NCBI RefSeq assembly: GCF_023347295.1
Contig: NZ_CP094469.1
Span: 2,666,001-2,730,000 of the forward strand
DNA length: 64,000 nt
Source of the DNA: Faecalibacterium sp. I3-3-33
Lineage (GTDB): Bacteria; Bacillota; Clostridia; Oscillospirales; Ruminococcaceae
Direction: 5' to 3'
In this document: one piece after another, positions 8,360 through 16,542 of the stretch
Numbering within the stretch: position 1 is the first letter of the stretch
Layout: each line of letters begins with the position of its first letter
The notes under the pieces: model-generated
What the model saw: the letters and a program-made list of their open reading frames with translations, nothing else
What the model was told of the DNA's origin: nothing
Databases searched by the model: none
Position numbers and translations under genes: made by a program

Positions 8360-8971
8360 TTATCGACTTATGGGAAACATACTAGGCATAACCTGTATCC
8401 TATCCTTAATAGCTACGGCATTTTCCATTTTTAAAATCTTTTCTTTTGCCCTTTCACTATAAACATAAATATATGCAAAATCTGATACCGGAACACATCC
8501 CTTCACAACACATTCTGCCATACATGCTTTCCGGATCTCTGCATTTTTATAATCGCGATGCTCTCTATCGTCTAATATATTCCATCGAACCTTCTTGAAA
8601 CCTTCTCCATAAGAATAAAGATCTGGAGCATCACTATCCAATGGATGTGATGGAATTATTTGATAATTATTATGTTCACAAATACTTCTCCAAACAGCGA
8701 TGATTGCCATATTTTCTGATCCATATTTTTCGCACACCGCACCATCAAATGGATTCTTGGCAAAAAAATGAAATAAGACATATTGCGAAAGAGCTTCCTT
8801 ATATCGCTCACGTTTATTTAAGATTTCTGGATCAGCAATGTCAGTAAAGTGTATATCGTGGTTTTGTAATAAGCATTTTCGAGAGAGCAGACCAAATTTT
8901 AAAATCGAAGGCAGATTATCTATAGATGTTATATGATAAATTAACTTTCCAGTACTCGGTGTAGTAGCCAT
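8360..8971 (-). CDS. darT: DarT-type toxin: DNA ADP-ribosyltransferase
   Basis: The 203-residue protein opens with IYHITSIDNLPSIL, the NAD-binding His-x-Thr region of the DarT family (formerly DUF4433). A conserved Arg is in NKRERYK, and the presumed catalytic Glu is in MAECVV near residue 157, followed by VPVSDFAYIYVYSE, as in DarT proteins. DarT attaches ADP-ribose to thymidine in single-stranded DNA and can act as anti-phage abortive infection. The start is taken at the second ATG group (ATGGCTACT); an ATG 18 bases upstream is possible. It is the first gene of a minus-strand toxin-antitoxin operon with low GC content unlike the flanking chromosome. Confidence 0.85.
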   Translation of the reverse strand: MATTPSTGKLIYHITSIDNLPSILKFGLLSRKCLLQNHDIHFTDIADPEILNKRERYKEALSQYVLFHFFAKNPFDGAVCEKYGSENMAIIAVWRSICEHNNYQIIPSHPLDSDAPDLYSYGEGFKKVRWNILDDREHRDYKNAEIRKACMAECVVKGCVPVSDFAYIYVYSERAKEKILKMENAVAIKDRIQVMPSMFPISR

Positions 8972-9016
8972 GATCTCGCCTCGCATCATTTTAAAATTCT
9001 AAAATTACCCATGATG

Positions 9017-9045
9017 ATTATATCACAAAAAAAGCCACTCTTCAA
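9017..9045 (-). promoter_or_regulatory. Promoter of the darT-darG operon
   Basis: On the minus strand TTGAAG is followed after 17 bases by TATAAT, about 45 bases before the darT start codon. Confidence 0.6.
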
Positions 9046-9188
9046 TATATCCAAATATTTTCCATTCATCGTTGTGTTCGATGTCGATAATAAGCATGTT
9101 ATGAAAGCAATTTTTTCGGCATTCACACAAGATAATTCTAAAAACCATAAGATTTATGTAGATCGTATAATATATGTGACCGGATTCT

Positions 9189-10523
9189 TTATAATCTGTT
9201 TTCAGTCGTTGGCCATTGAATAGCTTTGTCTTTATACGTATAATGTTTCATGTAAGTATTTAATGCGGCTCCACGAGCTATTCCATACTGCCCACCATTT
9301 CCAAGAATAATTTTACAATTTGAACCAGAAAACGAAAGAGTGTGACTGCTTTTTAATGCTTCTATATCTCCACGAAGTGCCGATATATTGTCGAATATTC
9401 TTCCGCTTAAGATTAGAACATCCGGGTTGAATACATTTATTATAATATTTAACAAATAGCCAAGATATTGTGTCAATTTTTTATACTTTTCTGGTGATAA
9501 ATTTTTTAATTTTTGGGCAGTCGAATTTTCTCTATAAGTTTTGATTGATACTGCATCGAAAACATCTTTTCGAATGAGCCATTCAACGCATTTTTGATGA
9601 CAAAAAGGACAAACATCGTGATCATCTATTTCGTCTTTTTTCATTTCTTTAGCAAAGTTTATCACTCCGGTATGCCCAATTTCGCCAAAAGAATTTGTTG
9701 AACCAGTAATCAATGTGCCATTAATACAGCCTCCCAAGCTTATACCTGTTCCCATATATAAACATAGGACATTTTCCTTAAACGCAACGCTGCTTTCGCT
9801 GTGATCTTTATATAGAAGTTCTTTTTCATTTATAAAGTTAACTTTAGCGTTGTGTTCTATATAAATAGGAATTTTATATTTCTTTAAACTATTGTAAAGA
9901 TCGTGCTTTAGTATTCCACGAAGTTCTTTTCCATTTAGACTTGGAATATTAGGGCATGCAATAATTTGTTCTTTTTGTGAATCAACAATTCCGGGAAAAG
10001 CCAAACCAATACCCAACAATTTTTGTGTGTCATCATCGAGTTCAAAATATGCTTCTATTATTTCTGTAATAACATCAGAAATTACATCTTGTAGAGATGA
10101 TGATTCAAAGCAGAAATATAATTCATTTGGTTCCACCGTGCGCCCTTTTGATATTTTGTACTGCTGACTCTTATCAATTAAATATTTAACTTTATTCATG
10201 GAAAAACAACTTGACATCTTTTGCATTTCCATATGTGACAACATATTAAACTGCGCATCGCAGAAAACAGCCTTGATTTCTCGTGTCCCTACTGAAACAC
10301 CCAGAAAGTAGCCTTGGTTACATACAATTGCTTCTTCATCATTTTTTATATCTGAATCTTTTCGTATGTTTCCTGACTCTTGCAATTGCAAAAATACCTT
10401 TTTTACAGTTGGCCACGATAAGCCACTATATGTCTCAAGTATTGATCTATCTGATGATTCCGATCTCCGAATTGCATCTAGAACAGCAAAATCTGTTCCA
10501 TTAAGCTCATCAAAGCCCTTCAT
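9189..10523 (-). CDS. ROK-family transcriptional regulator/sugar kinase-like protein
   Basis: The 444-residue protein has an N-terminal winged helix (about residues 10-60, with SGLSWPTVKKVFLQL) and a ROK ATPase-fold domain. LGIGLAFPGIVDSQ, LYMGTGISLGGCINGTLITG and GEIGHTGVI are the ROK glycine signatures. The cysteine cluster CPFCHQKCVEWL stands where ROK proteins bind zinc. The length and HTH point to a repressor of the NagC/XylR group rather than a stand-alone kinase. Low GC and frequent A/T third positions match the darTG block, not the chromosome. No sugar genes are nearby; the divergent small exported peptide is its only obvious neighbour, so its target is unclear. Confidence 0.85.
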   Translation of the reverse strand: MKGFDELNGTDFAVLDAIRRSESSDRSILETYSGLSWPTVKKVFLQLQESGNIRKDSDIKNDEEAIVCNQGYFLGVSVGTREIKAVFCDAQFNMLSHMEMQKMSSCFSMNKVKYLIDKSQQYKISKGRTVEPNELYFCFESSSLQDVISDVITEIIEAYFELDDDTQKLLGIGLAFPGIVDSQKEQIIACPNIPSLNGKELRGILKHDLYNSLKKYKIPIYIEHNAKVNFINEKELLYKDHSESSVAFKENVLCLYMGTGISLGGCINGTLITGSTNSFGEIGHTGVINFAKEMKKDEIDDHDVCPFCHQKCVEWLIRKDVFDAVSIKTYRENSTAQKLKNLSPEKYKKLTQYLGYLLNIIINVFNPDVLILSGRIFDNISALRGDIEALKSSHTLSFSGSNCKIILGNGGQYGIARGAALNTYMKHYTYKDKAIQWPTTENRL

Positions 10524-10579
10524 AAGAGTGTCTCCTTCGATTTAATGAAAATATGCGATCTGACAAAATTGTATATTAT

Positions 10580-10677
10580 ATAATACCATAATTCTAGAGA
10601 AAAAGTCAATCGAGGCAATCTACTTTTTCGTTTTTTATCAAACAAAATCATTCTAAAAATCGAACGTATCGATTTTT
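10580..10677 (-). promoter_or_regulatory. Promoter of the ROK regulator with upstream palindrome
   Basis: On the minus strand TTGACT and TATTAT are 18 bases apart (10604-10609 and 10580-10585). About 45 bases further upstream AAAAATCGA and TCGATTTTT form a perfect 9-base inverted repeat around ACGTA (10655-10677). The palindrome could be an operator for the ROK protein; its T-rich right flank also makes a terminator in the plus direction possible. Confidence 0.5.
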
Positions 10678-10888
10678 TTGGTTGAGCCTTTTGTGTTTTT
10701 TGCCGAAAACTGTGTTGCATTTTCGTTTAGGCTGCCTATAGACAAATCACCACAGATTTGATATTTTATTAACAGAAACACATAAGGGGGGTTTAATTAT
10801 GCTGTACATTTAATGAGGGGGACATCTAAGCCCCCAAAGATAAGTCATATGTAACAAATCATCGGACAATGAAAGGGGCTCGACCAGT

Positions 10889-11056
10889 ATGAAAAAGAAG
10901 CAATACGTTCTTAGTGTCCTTTGTCTCGCTTTGATGATTAAGGCAAGTTCATCACCTATTGTAGTAAACCTGAACAATAGTTCTCCCTCGGACATTAACA
11001 TTACTTTGCCTAATAGTGAAATTTCTGATTCAACATCGTCAATTGATGCAGATTGA
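10889..11056 (+). CDS. Small exported peptide (55 residues), unknown function
   Basis: This short ORF begins with MKKKQYVLSVLCLALMIKAS, a classic lysine-started signal sequence with a hydrophobic core. The rest is a polar, Ser/Asn/Asp-rich, net-acidic segment of about 33 residues ending in Asp with no cysteines. AAAGGGG lies ten bases upstream as ribosome site and a strong terminator follows 22 bases after the stop, so it is a self-contained transcription unit. It is divergent to the ROK gene. A secreted signal or Phr-like pro-peptide is one option, a bacteriocin-like peptide another; neither is shown. A four-codon mini-ORF (ATG at about 10799) with a strong AAGGGGGG site precedes it. Confidence 0.6.
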   Translation: MKKKQYVLSVLCLALMIKASSSPIVVNLNNSSPSDINITLPNSEISDSTSSIDAD

Positions 11057-11077
11057 CGCATTCTAAATATACTACGG

Positions 11078-11108
11078 CCTACCACAGCTTTTGTGGTAGG
11101 CTTTTTTA
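11078..11108 (+). terminator. Terminator after the small exported peptide gene
   Basis: CCTACCACA pairs perfectly with TGTGGTAGG across a five-base loop and is followed by CTTTTTTATT. Confidence 0.85.
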
Positions 11109-11168
11109 TTAGCTCAGTTCGAAACTATCAGCTATATTGGTGGTGCCAAGATTAAAATATATTATATC

Positions 11169-11207
11169 AAAGGCAGGATACTACCGTCATGGTGATACCC
11201 TGCCTTT
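11169..11207. terminator. Hairpin at the island/tRNA boundary
   Basis: AAAGGCAGGATAC is complementary, with small interruptions, to the sequence ending CCTGCCTTT. T-rich sequence on the right gives weak terminator character in the plus direction. It lies between the cargo block and the tRNA-Val gene. Confidence 0.5.
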
Positions 11208-11260
11208 GTTCGTTCTTGTTTACCGTTCCGAGTAGTCCTTCCGCAGAACCTCCGATAAAC

Positions 11261-11309
11261 AAAAAAACGTACCCGAACCCTTTCTCGTAAAGAATCGGGT
11301 TCGAGTACG
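11261..11309 (-). terminator. Terminator of the tRNA-Val gene
   Basis: On the minus strand a 13-base stem (CGTACTCGAACCC with GGGTTCGGGTACG, one G-T pair) is followed by seven T residues, directly after the tRNA. Confidence 0.85.
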
Positions 11310-11316
11310 AACTGTT

Positions 11317-11392
11317 TGGTGGACGGTACAGGACTCGAACCTGTGACCTCCTGCACGTCAAGCAGATGCTCTACCAGCTGAGCTAACCGTCC
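11317..11392 (-). tRNA. tRNA-Val (anticodon GAC)
   Basis: The minus strand reads GGACGGT as 5' acceptor arm and ACCGTCC as 3' arm, with D-loop AGCTGGTAGA, anticodon loop TTGACGT flanked by a TCTGC/GCAGG stem, the T-arm with GGTTCGAGTCC, and an encoded ACCA end. The loop gives anticodon GAC, valine. The 3' end points to the accessory block on the left, which makes it a possible attachment site. Confidence 0.95.
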
Positions 11393-11411
11393 ATGTCATA
11401 TCGACTTGGAT

Positions 11412-11440
11412 AGTTTACCACAGCTTTTTGCAAAAAGCAA
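11412..11440 (-). promoter_or_regulatory. Promoter of the tRNA-Val gene
   Basis: On the minus strand TTGCTT and TAAACT are 17 bases apart, with the tRNA starting about 20 bases downstream. Confidence 0.6.
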
Positions 11441-11469
11441 GACCTTTTATGCTTTTTATGCGTTCTTTT

Positions 11470-12072
11470 TTACTTTTCCGGCGAAAGTGCCCGGCGAATG
11501 ATATCGTACAGCACCGGCTTCATGGCGTCGATGTTGTCCGGCTTGCCCTCCAGAATGCTGGAATAGCACACCGACATACACATACTGCCAAGGGCGGTGA
11601 TGCGCTGGTAGACCTCCCGCTCACTACGTCCGGCCATCTCCGGGCTGGAAAGCACAATGGCCAGCAGCTTGCGCATCAGGGGCTCGGCTTCCCTGCTGGC
11701 TTCGATTTGGTCCAGCCCGGGCCAGACGAAGTTGCGCTCCAGAAACCGCAGCACCAGCACATCCTGCCGCAAAGCCTCGATGATATGGTCGATGACGAAC
11801 ACTACCTGCGCGGTAAAGTCGGGCAGCTCGGGGTGCTGCTCGACCGCAAGGCAGGCATCGCTCAGCAGCTGGTAGCTCACCCGCCCCAGCAGCGCCTGCA
11901 TCACCGCGCCCTTATCCTGAAAATACAGATAAAACGTGCCTTTGCCCACCTTTGCCCGGCTGGTGATATCCTCCACGCTGGTCTTGGCGGTGCCCCGCTC
12001 CAGAAACAGCTCGTAGGCTGCATCCAGCAGGGCGCGGCGCTTTTCCTGTTTCTTACCTTCCACGGTGCTCAT
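11470..12072 (-). CDS. TetR-family transcriptional regulator
   Basis: The 200-residue protein has the N-terminal TetR helix-turn-helix (about residues 10-58): ALLDAAYELFLERG, then VEDITSRAKVGKGTFYLYF, the family's most conserved stretch. The C-terminal ligand/dimer domain is unremarkable. It is divergent to the MMPL transporter gene, and two matching palindromes flank the transporter promoter (see 12212-12292), so it most likely represses that transporter and perhaps itself. Confidence 0.92.
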   Translation of the reverse strand: MSTVEGKKQEKRRALLDAAYELFLERGTAKTSVEDITSRAKVGKGTFYLYFQDKGAVMQALLGRVSYQLLSDACLAVEQHPELPDFTAQVVFVIDHIIEALRQDVLVLRFLERNFVWPGLDQIEASREAEPLMRKLLAIVLSSPEMAGRSEREVYQRITALGSMCMSVCYSSILEGKPDNIDAMKPVLYDIIRRALSPEK

Positions 12073-12211
12073 GCTCTGGGTAGATTCCTCTTTTCTCTAA
12101 ATTCAGACGCAGGTATGTGCTGCGTCCGGTCTGCGTACCTTAGTTTAGCAGTCCTTGGCCGTTTGTGCAAGCCCGGTTTGCTATACAATTTTTTGCAAGT
12201 GATAAAAAAAC

Positions 12212-12292
12212 TGACTTTCAGTCACTTTTCCTGCTTGACACACTGTCCGGGGTGGATATAATAGTGTTTGCCCGGAAGATGACCGACAGTCA
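12212..12292 (+). promoter_or_regulatory. Promoter of the MMPL transporter with two TetR-type operators
   Basis: TTGACA (12235-12240) and TATAAT (12257-12262) are 16 bases apart. The 13-base sites TGACTTTCAGTCA (12212-12224, perfect palindrome) and TGACCGACAGTCA (12280-12292, one arm mismatch) flank it, one before the -35 and one just after the start of transcription. This is the expected layout for repression by the divergent TetR protein. Confidence 0.75.
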
Positions 12293-12337
12293 GTTTTGCG
12301 GACATTCCCAATCAACTTTCTATTCTGGAGGGTTCTC

Positions 12338-14437
12338 ATGAAAAAGATCGCACAAGGCATCGTGCGTCTGCGCAAGCTGATCTTAACAGTGGCCGTGCTG
12401 CTGTTGATTCCTTCCGCAATCGGCGCCATTGCCACCCGCATCAATTATGACATCCTCACCTACCTGCCGCAGGATCTGGACTCCATGATCGGCGAGGTAG
12501 CCCTTGAGGACGATTTCCATCTGGCCTCCACCGGTATGATCACGGTAGAGGGCCTGCCAACCAATGAACTCATCGCCATGAAAAAGGAGATAGAAGCCGT
12601 GCCCGGCGTCACCCAGACCTTCTGGCTCAGCGATGTGATCGACCCCAACATCCCCACCGCCATGCTGCCTGCCGATGTGCAGCAGTTCATGTTCGGCAAA
12701 AACGATTCCACCATGCTGATCGTCCGTTTTGACGCCCCCAGTGCCAGCGACGAGACCATGGAAGCCGTCAAGCAGATCGAAAAGCTGCTGCGTAAGGACT
12801 GCTTCTTCGGCGGCATGAGCGTCATTCTGCAGGACACCAAGGCGCTGGTCAATCAGGAAATGCCCCTGTACATCCTGATCGCCGTGGGCGCCAGCCTGCT
12901 GGTGCTGTTCCTCTCGCTGGAAAGCACCCTCACCCCGCTGCTGTTCATGCTGGGTCTGCTGTTCCCCATCGCGTACAACTTCGGCACCAACATCTTTTTG
13001 GGGCAGATCAGCTACATCACCGAGGCGCTTGCTACCGTGCTGCAGCTGGGCGTTACGATGGACTTCTCCATCTTCCTGCTGCACCGCTATGAGGAAGAAA
13101 AGGAGCTGCGCTCCTCCAATGAGGAGGCCATGACCAGCGCTATCTGCAAGACCATGACCTCCATCTCCGCTTCCAGCCTGACCACCATTGCAGGCTTCCT
13201 TGCACTGTGCGCCATGCGTCTGACGCTGGGCCGCGATATCGGCCTTGTCATGGCAAAGGGCGTGGCACTGGGCGTCATCTGCACCGTGGTCATCCTGCCC
13301 TCTTTGATCCTTACCTTTGATAAGTGGGTGGAAAAATACAAGCATCGCACCGTTATCCCCCGGCTGACCAAGCTGAGCTACTTTGTTTCCAAGCATTCCG
13401 TGCCCATCGTGGTCGTGTTTATCCTCATCCTCATCCCCTTTGCCATTGCGCAGAACAAGACCAGCGTGTACTACACCCTGTTCGACTCTCTGCCCCAGGA
13501 CTTGACCGGCATCGTGGGCACCAACAAGCTGGGCGAGGACTTCGGCATGACTACCAGCCACTTCATTCTGGTGCATGACGATCTGACCGCCACGCAGGTG
13601 TCCGACCTGTGCGACGAGTTGAAGGACGTGGATGGTATCACGCAGGTAGTAAGTCTGGATTCCATTACCGGCCCCGGCTTTGACACCGAGCTGCTGCCCG
13701 ACAGCGTGATGGAGATTCTGCAGTCCGGCGGCTACAAGCTGATTTTGGCCAACAGCTCCTACAAGACCGGCACGGATGCCATCAACAGCCAGCTGGACGA
13801 GATGATCGGCCTGATCAAAAATGTAGATCCCGAGGGCGTCATCACCGGTGAAGGCGCCATGACCAAAGACCTGATCGAGGTGGCAGACGTGGACTTCAAG
13901 AACGTCAACGTCTGGTCGATCATGGCCGTTCTGGTCATCATCGCCATCTCCTTCAAGAGCCTGTCCATCCCGGTGCTGCTGGTCGCCAGCATCGAAGCCG
14001 CAATTGCCATCAACATGGGCATCCCGTACTTTACCGGTACACAGCTGCCCTTCATCGCCAGCATCGTTATCGGCACCATCCAGCTGGGCGCTACCGTGGA
14101 CTACTCCATCCTGATGACCACCCGTTATCACGAGGAGCGTGCCTTTGGCCGCACCCCCAAGGAAGCTGCCCAGCAGTCGCTGGAGCATTGCAGTCAGTCC
14201 ATCCTGACCAGTGGCCTGACCTTCTTTGCCGCTACGGTCGGCGTGGCAGCCATCAGTAAGATGGAGCTGCTGCGGAGCATCTGCCTGCTGATCTCCCGCG
14301 GCGCTCTGATCAGTATGCTGGTCATTCTGGTGGTGCTGCCCGCCGCCCTGATGCTGTGTGACTGGATCATCCGCCACACCACCCTGAAGTGGATGGTGCC
14401 TGAATCTGCCAACGCCAAAAAGTCTGAAAAGGAGTAA
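12338..14437 (+). CDS. MMPL/RND-family membrane transporter
   Basis: The start is ATG 12338, with CTGGAGGG seven bases upstream; this gives 699 residues. The protein has two similar halves, each with an N-terminal helix, a large extracytoplasmic region and a bundle of about five helices, as in MMPL/HAE2 RND proteins (about 12 helices in total). The proton-relay type motifs are MDFSIFLLHRYEEE (first half, about residue 248) and TVDYSILMTTRYHEE (second half, about 588). It likely exports a hydrophobic compound or lipid. The next gene encodes an exported partner six bases downstream, and a TetR regulator is divergent. Confidence 0.9.
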   Translation: MKKIAQGIVRLRKLILTVAVLLLIPSAIGAIATRINYDILTYLPQDLDSMIGEVALEDDFHLASTGMITVEGLPTNELIAMKKEIEAVPGVTQTFWLSDVIDPNIPTAMLPADVQQFMFGKNDSTMLIVRFDAPSASDETMEAVKQIEKLLRKDCFFGGMSVILQDTKALVNQEMPLYILIAVGASLLVLFLSLESTLTPLLFMLGLLFPIAYNFGTNIFLGQISYITEALATVLQLGVTMDFSIFLLHRYEEEKELRSSNEEAMTSAICKTMTSISASSLTTIAGFLALCAMRLTLGRDIGLVMAKGVALGVICTVVILPSLILTFDKWVEKYKHRTVIPRLTKLSYFVSKHSVPIVVVFILILIPFAIAQNKTSVYYTLFDSLPQDLTGIVGTNKLGEDFGMTTSHFILVHDDLTATQVSDLCDELKDVDGITQVVSLDSITGPGFDTELLPDSVMEILQSGGYKLILANSSYKTGTDAINSQLDEMIGLIKNVDPEGVITGEGAMTKDLIEVADVDFKNVNVWSIMAVLVIIAISFKSLSIPVLLVASIEAAIAINMGIPYFTGTQLPFIASIVIGTIQLGATVDYSILMTTRYHEERAFGRTPKEAAQQSLEHCSQSILTSGLTFFAATVGVAAISKMELLRSICLLISRGALISMLVILVVLPAALMLCDWIIRHTTLKWMVPESANAKKSEKE

Positions 14438-14443
14438 TGCGTT

Positions 14444-16354
14444 ATGAAAAAATCGCTTCGTTTCGCCAGTGCGGCGCTGGCAGTTGCCCTCGCCGCCAGC
14501 TGTGCAGCCCCGGCTTTTGCCGCAGGCGGCAGCAGCTTTACCAAGTCTGAGACCGTGTACGCTGTGATGAACGCCGATGGCTCCATCCAGAGCACCACCG
14601 TCAGCGAGCATGTTTACAGCGCCTCCGGCCTGTCCAAGGTGACCGACCAGAGCACCCTGACCAATATCCAGAACACCGAGAGCAGCGCCGAGTTCACACA
14701 GGACGGCGAAAAGCTGGTGTGGAACACCGATGATACCGATGTGTATTATAAAGGTAACACCGACCGCGCCCTGCCCATTCAGGCTACCGTCACCTACGCA
14801 CTGGACGGTCAGGAAGCCGCACTGGAAGATCTGATCGGCAAGAGCGGTCATTTGACCATGACCATCGCCCTGAAGAACAACGAGACCGGCACCGTGAAGG
14901 TGAACGGCACCGACCGCACCATCGTCACCCCGCTGGTCACCGCTGTGGGCGTGATCTTCGGACAGGATGCCACCAACGTGGTGGCTGCGCACGGTCTGGT
15001 GGAAAGCGCCGCCAAGAGCAATGTGGCTGCCTTTGTCACCCTGCCGGGCGTGAAGGATTCCCTGTCCGGTCTGCTGCCGGACGAGCTGGACACCATTGAG
15101 GACTATCTGCAGGACACCATCACAGTGGAAGCGGATGTCACCGAACTGACCTGCCCGCAGGTGATGATGGCCTGCGCCACCAGCGCTGCGGCTCTGGGCA
15201 CTGACAACGTGTTTGACCTGAGCAGCATCAACGACCTGACCGACGGCATCAACCAGCTGAACGACGCCATGAGCCAGCTGCTGGACGGCGCTTCTCAGCT
15301 GGAGGACGGTACCAGTCAGCTGGCCAGCGGTGTGCTGGCACTGCTGGACGGCGCTAACACCCTGAACAATGGTGCAGCCGCGCTGGACAAGGGTCTGGGA
15401 CAGCTGACCAACGGTCTGGACACCCTGAGCTCCAACAACAGCGCCCTGAATAGCGGCGCGCAGCAGGTGGCGGACGGTGTGCTGGCTTCTGCCAACAAGA
15501 CCCTGAAAGAGGGTGGCCTGATCGACACCGACATGACTTGGGACAACTACGCTGCGGTCATCGACAACATCCTGACCATCAACGACAAGACGCTGGCTGC
15601 CGGACGCCGCAAGATGGTGCGCACCATCTGGGAGCAGGCTCCCAGCTTCAAGGACAGCCAGCTGGATCTGGCACTGTACCTTTCCGCTACCAAGACGAAC
15701 CATGATCTGGAGGCTGCTCTGCATCTGATGCAGAACTACGACCCCTCCATGCTGTGCGGTCTGGTGCAGCTGCTGACCAGTCAGGAGGCCAAGGACACCG
15801 CCAAGGCAGAGCTGAAGTATCAGGTAGAGAACAGTCAGGATATCGCCGATGTGCGTGCCCTGAAGGACAGCCTTTCCAAGATCCAGTACTTCGTTTCCAG
15901 CGTGGGCCAGTACACCGCCGGCGTGCAGACCGCCGCAGATGGTGCACACTCTGCCAAGGACGGCAGCGCACAGCTTGCCGCCGGTACCAAGACCCTGTAC
16001 GATGGCGTGAACACCCTGAACGAGGGCGCAAGCCAGCTGAATGACGGCACCCACCAGCTGAACGATGGTCTGAACCAGTTCAACGAGGAGGGCATCTCCA
16101 AGCTGACCGGCGCACTGGATCAGGATCAGCTGCACGGCCTCAAGACCGTGCTGGACGAGATGACCGACCGGCTGGAAAGCTACACCAGCTTTGCCGGTGC
16201 CCCCGAGGACGCCGAGAGCAGCGTGAAGTTCATCTACAAGACCGCCGAGACCGTGGCCGCTGCCGACAATGTTGTGGCTGAGACCGAGACGGTGCAGGAG
16301 GGCAACATCTTCACCCGCCTGTGGCAGCGCATCGTGGACCTGTTCAAGTTCTGA
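14444..16354 (+). CDS. Exported heptad-repeat protein (YhgE/Pip-type L-x-x-G repeats), partner of the MMPL transporter
   Basis: The 636-residue protein has a signal peptide (MKKSLRFAS... ending AFA-A near residue 27). Two blocks, about residues 262-350 and 485-555, consist of seven-residue repeats of the form QLxDGxx, for example INQLNDAMSQLLDGASQL. Such repeats occur in secreted parts of YhgE/Pip and RND-linked proteins and should form long helical coiled coils. No C-terminal membrane anchor is seen. Because it is co-transcribed with the MMPL pump it is likely a periplasm-side or wall-side extension of that system, by analogy only. Confidence 0.82.
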   Translation: MKKSLRFASAALAVALAASCAAPAFAAGGSSFTKSETVYAVMNADGSIQSTTVSEHVYSASGLSKVTDQSTLTNIQNTESSAEFTQDGEKLVWNTDDTDVYYKGNTDRALPIQATVTYALDGQEAALEDLIGKSGHLTMTIALKNNETGTVKVNGTDRTIVTPLVTAVGVIFGQDATNVVAAHGLVESAAKSNVAAFVTLPGVKDSLSGLLPDELDTIEDYLQDTITVEADVTELTCPQVMMACATSAAALGTDNVFDLSSINDLTDGINQLNDAMSQLLDGASQLEDGTSQLASGVLALLDGANTLNNGAAALDKGLGQLTNGLDTLSSNNSALNSGAQQVADGVLASANKTLKEGGLIDTDMTWDNYAAVIDNILTINDKTLAAGRRKMVRTIWEQAPSFKDSQLDLALYLSATKTNHDLEAALHLMQNYDPSMLCGLVQLLTSQEAKDTAKAELKYQVENSQDIADVRALKDSLSKIQYFVSSVGQYTAGVQTAADGAHSAKDGSAQLAAGTKTLYDGVNTLNEGASQLNDGTHQLNDGLNQFNEEGISKLTGALDQDQLHGLKTVLDEMTDRLESYTSFAGAPEDAESSVKFIYKTAETVAAADNVVAETETVQEGNIFTRLWQRIVDLFKF

Positions 16355-16390
16355 TAATGCCAACATCCTTCCAGAATCGTATATAGATAC

Positions 16391-16434
16391 ACAAGGAGCG
16401 CCCCGCAGCCATTCGGCTGCGGGGCGCTCCTTGT
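16391..16434 (+). terminator. Very strong hairpin after the MMPL operon
   Basis: A perfect 20-base stem (ACAAGGAGCGCCCCGCAGCC and its complement) with ATTC loop lies 36 bases after the stop. It lacks a long T-run, so it may stabilise the 3' end as much as terminate. Confidence 0.7.
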
Positions 16435-16489
16435 ATCTGCTGGAATATTTCCGTATGAAAGGCATAGAATAAAAAAGAAAGCATCTTGA

Positions 16490-16518
16490 TTGCATTCTGC
16501 TTTCATTTGTGATACAAT
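16490..16518 (+). promoter_or_regulatory. Promoter of the toxin-antitoxin pair
   Basis: TTGCAT and TACAAT are 17 bases apart, about 25 bases before the antitoxin start codon. Confidence 0.5.
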
Positions 16519-16542
16519 CAAAGAAAGAAGGAGGTGCTGGAT

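Noticed and set aside
9011..9223. 70-residue plus-strand ORF between darT and the ROK gene
   Set aside because: It lacks a ribosome site, overlaps the darT promoter, and lies in AT-rich sequence where chance frames are long.
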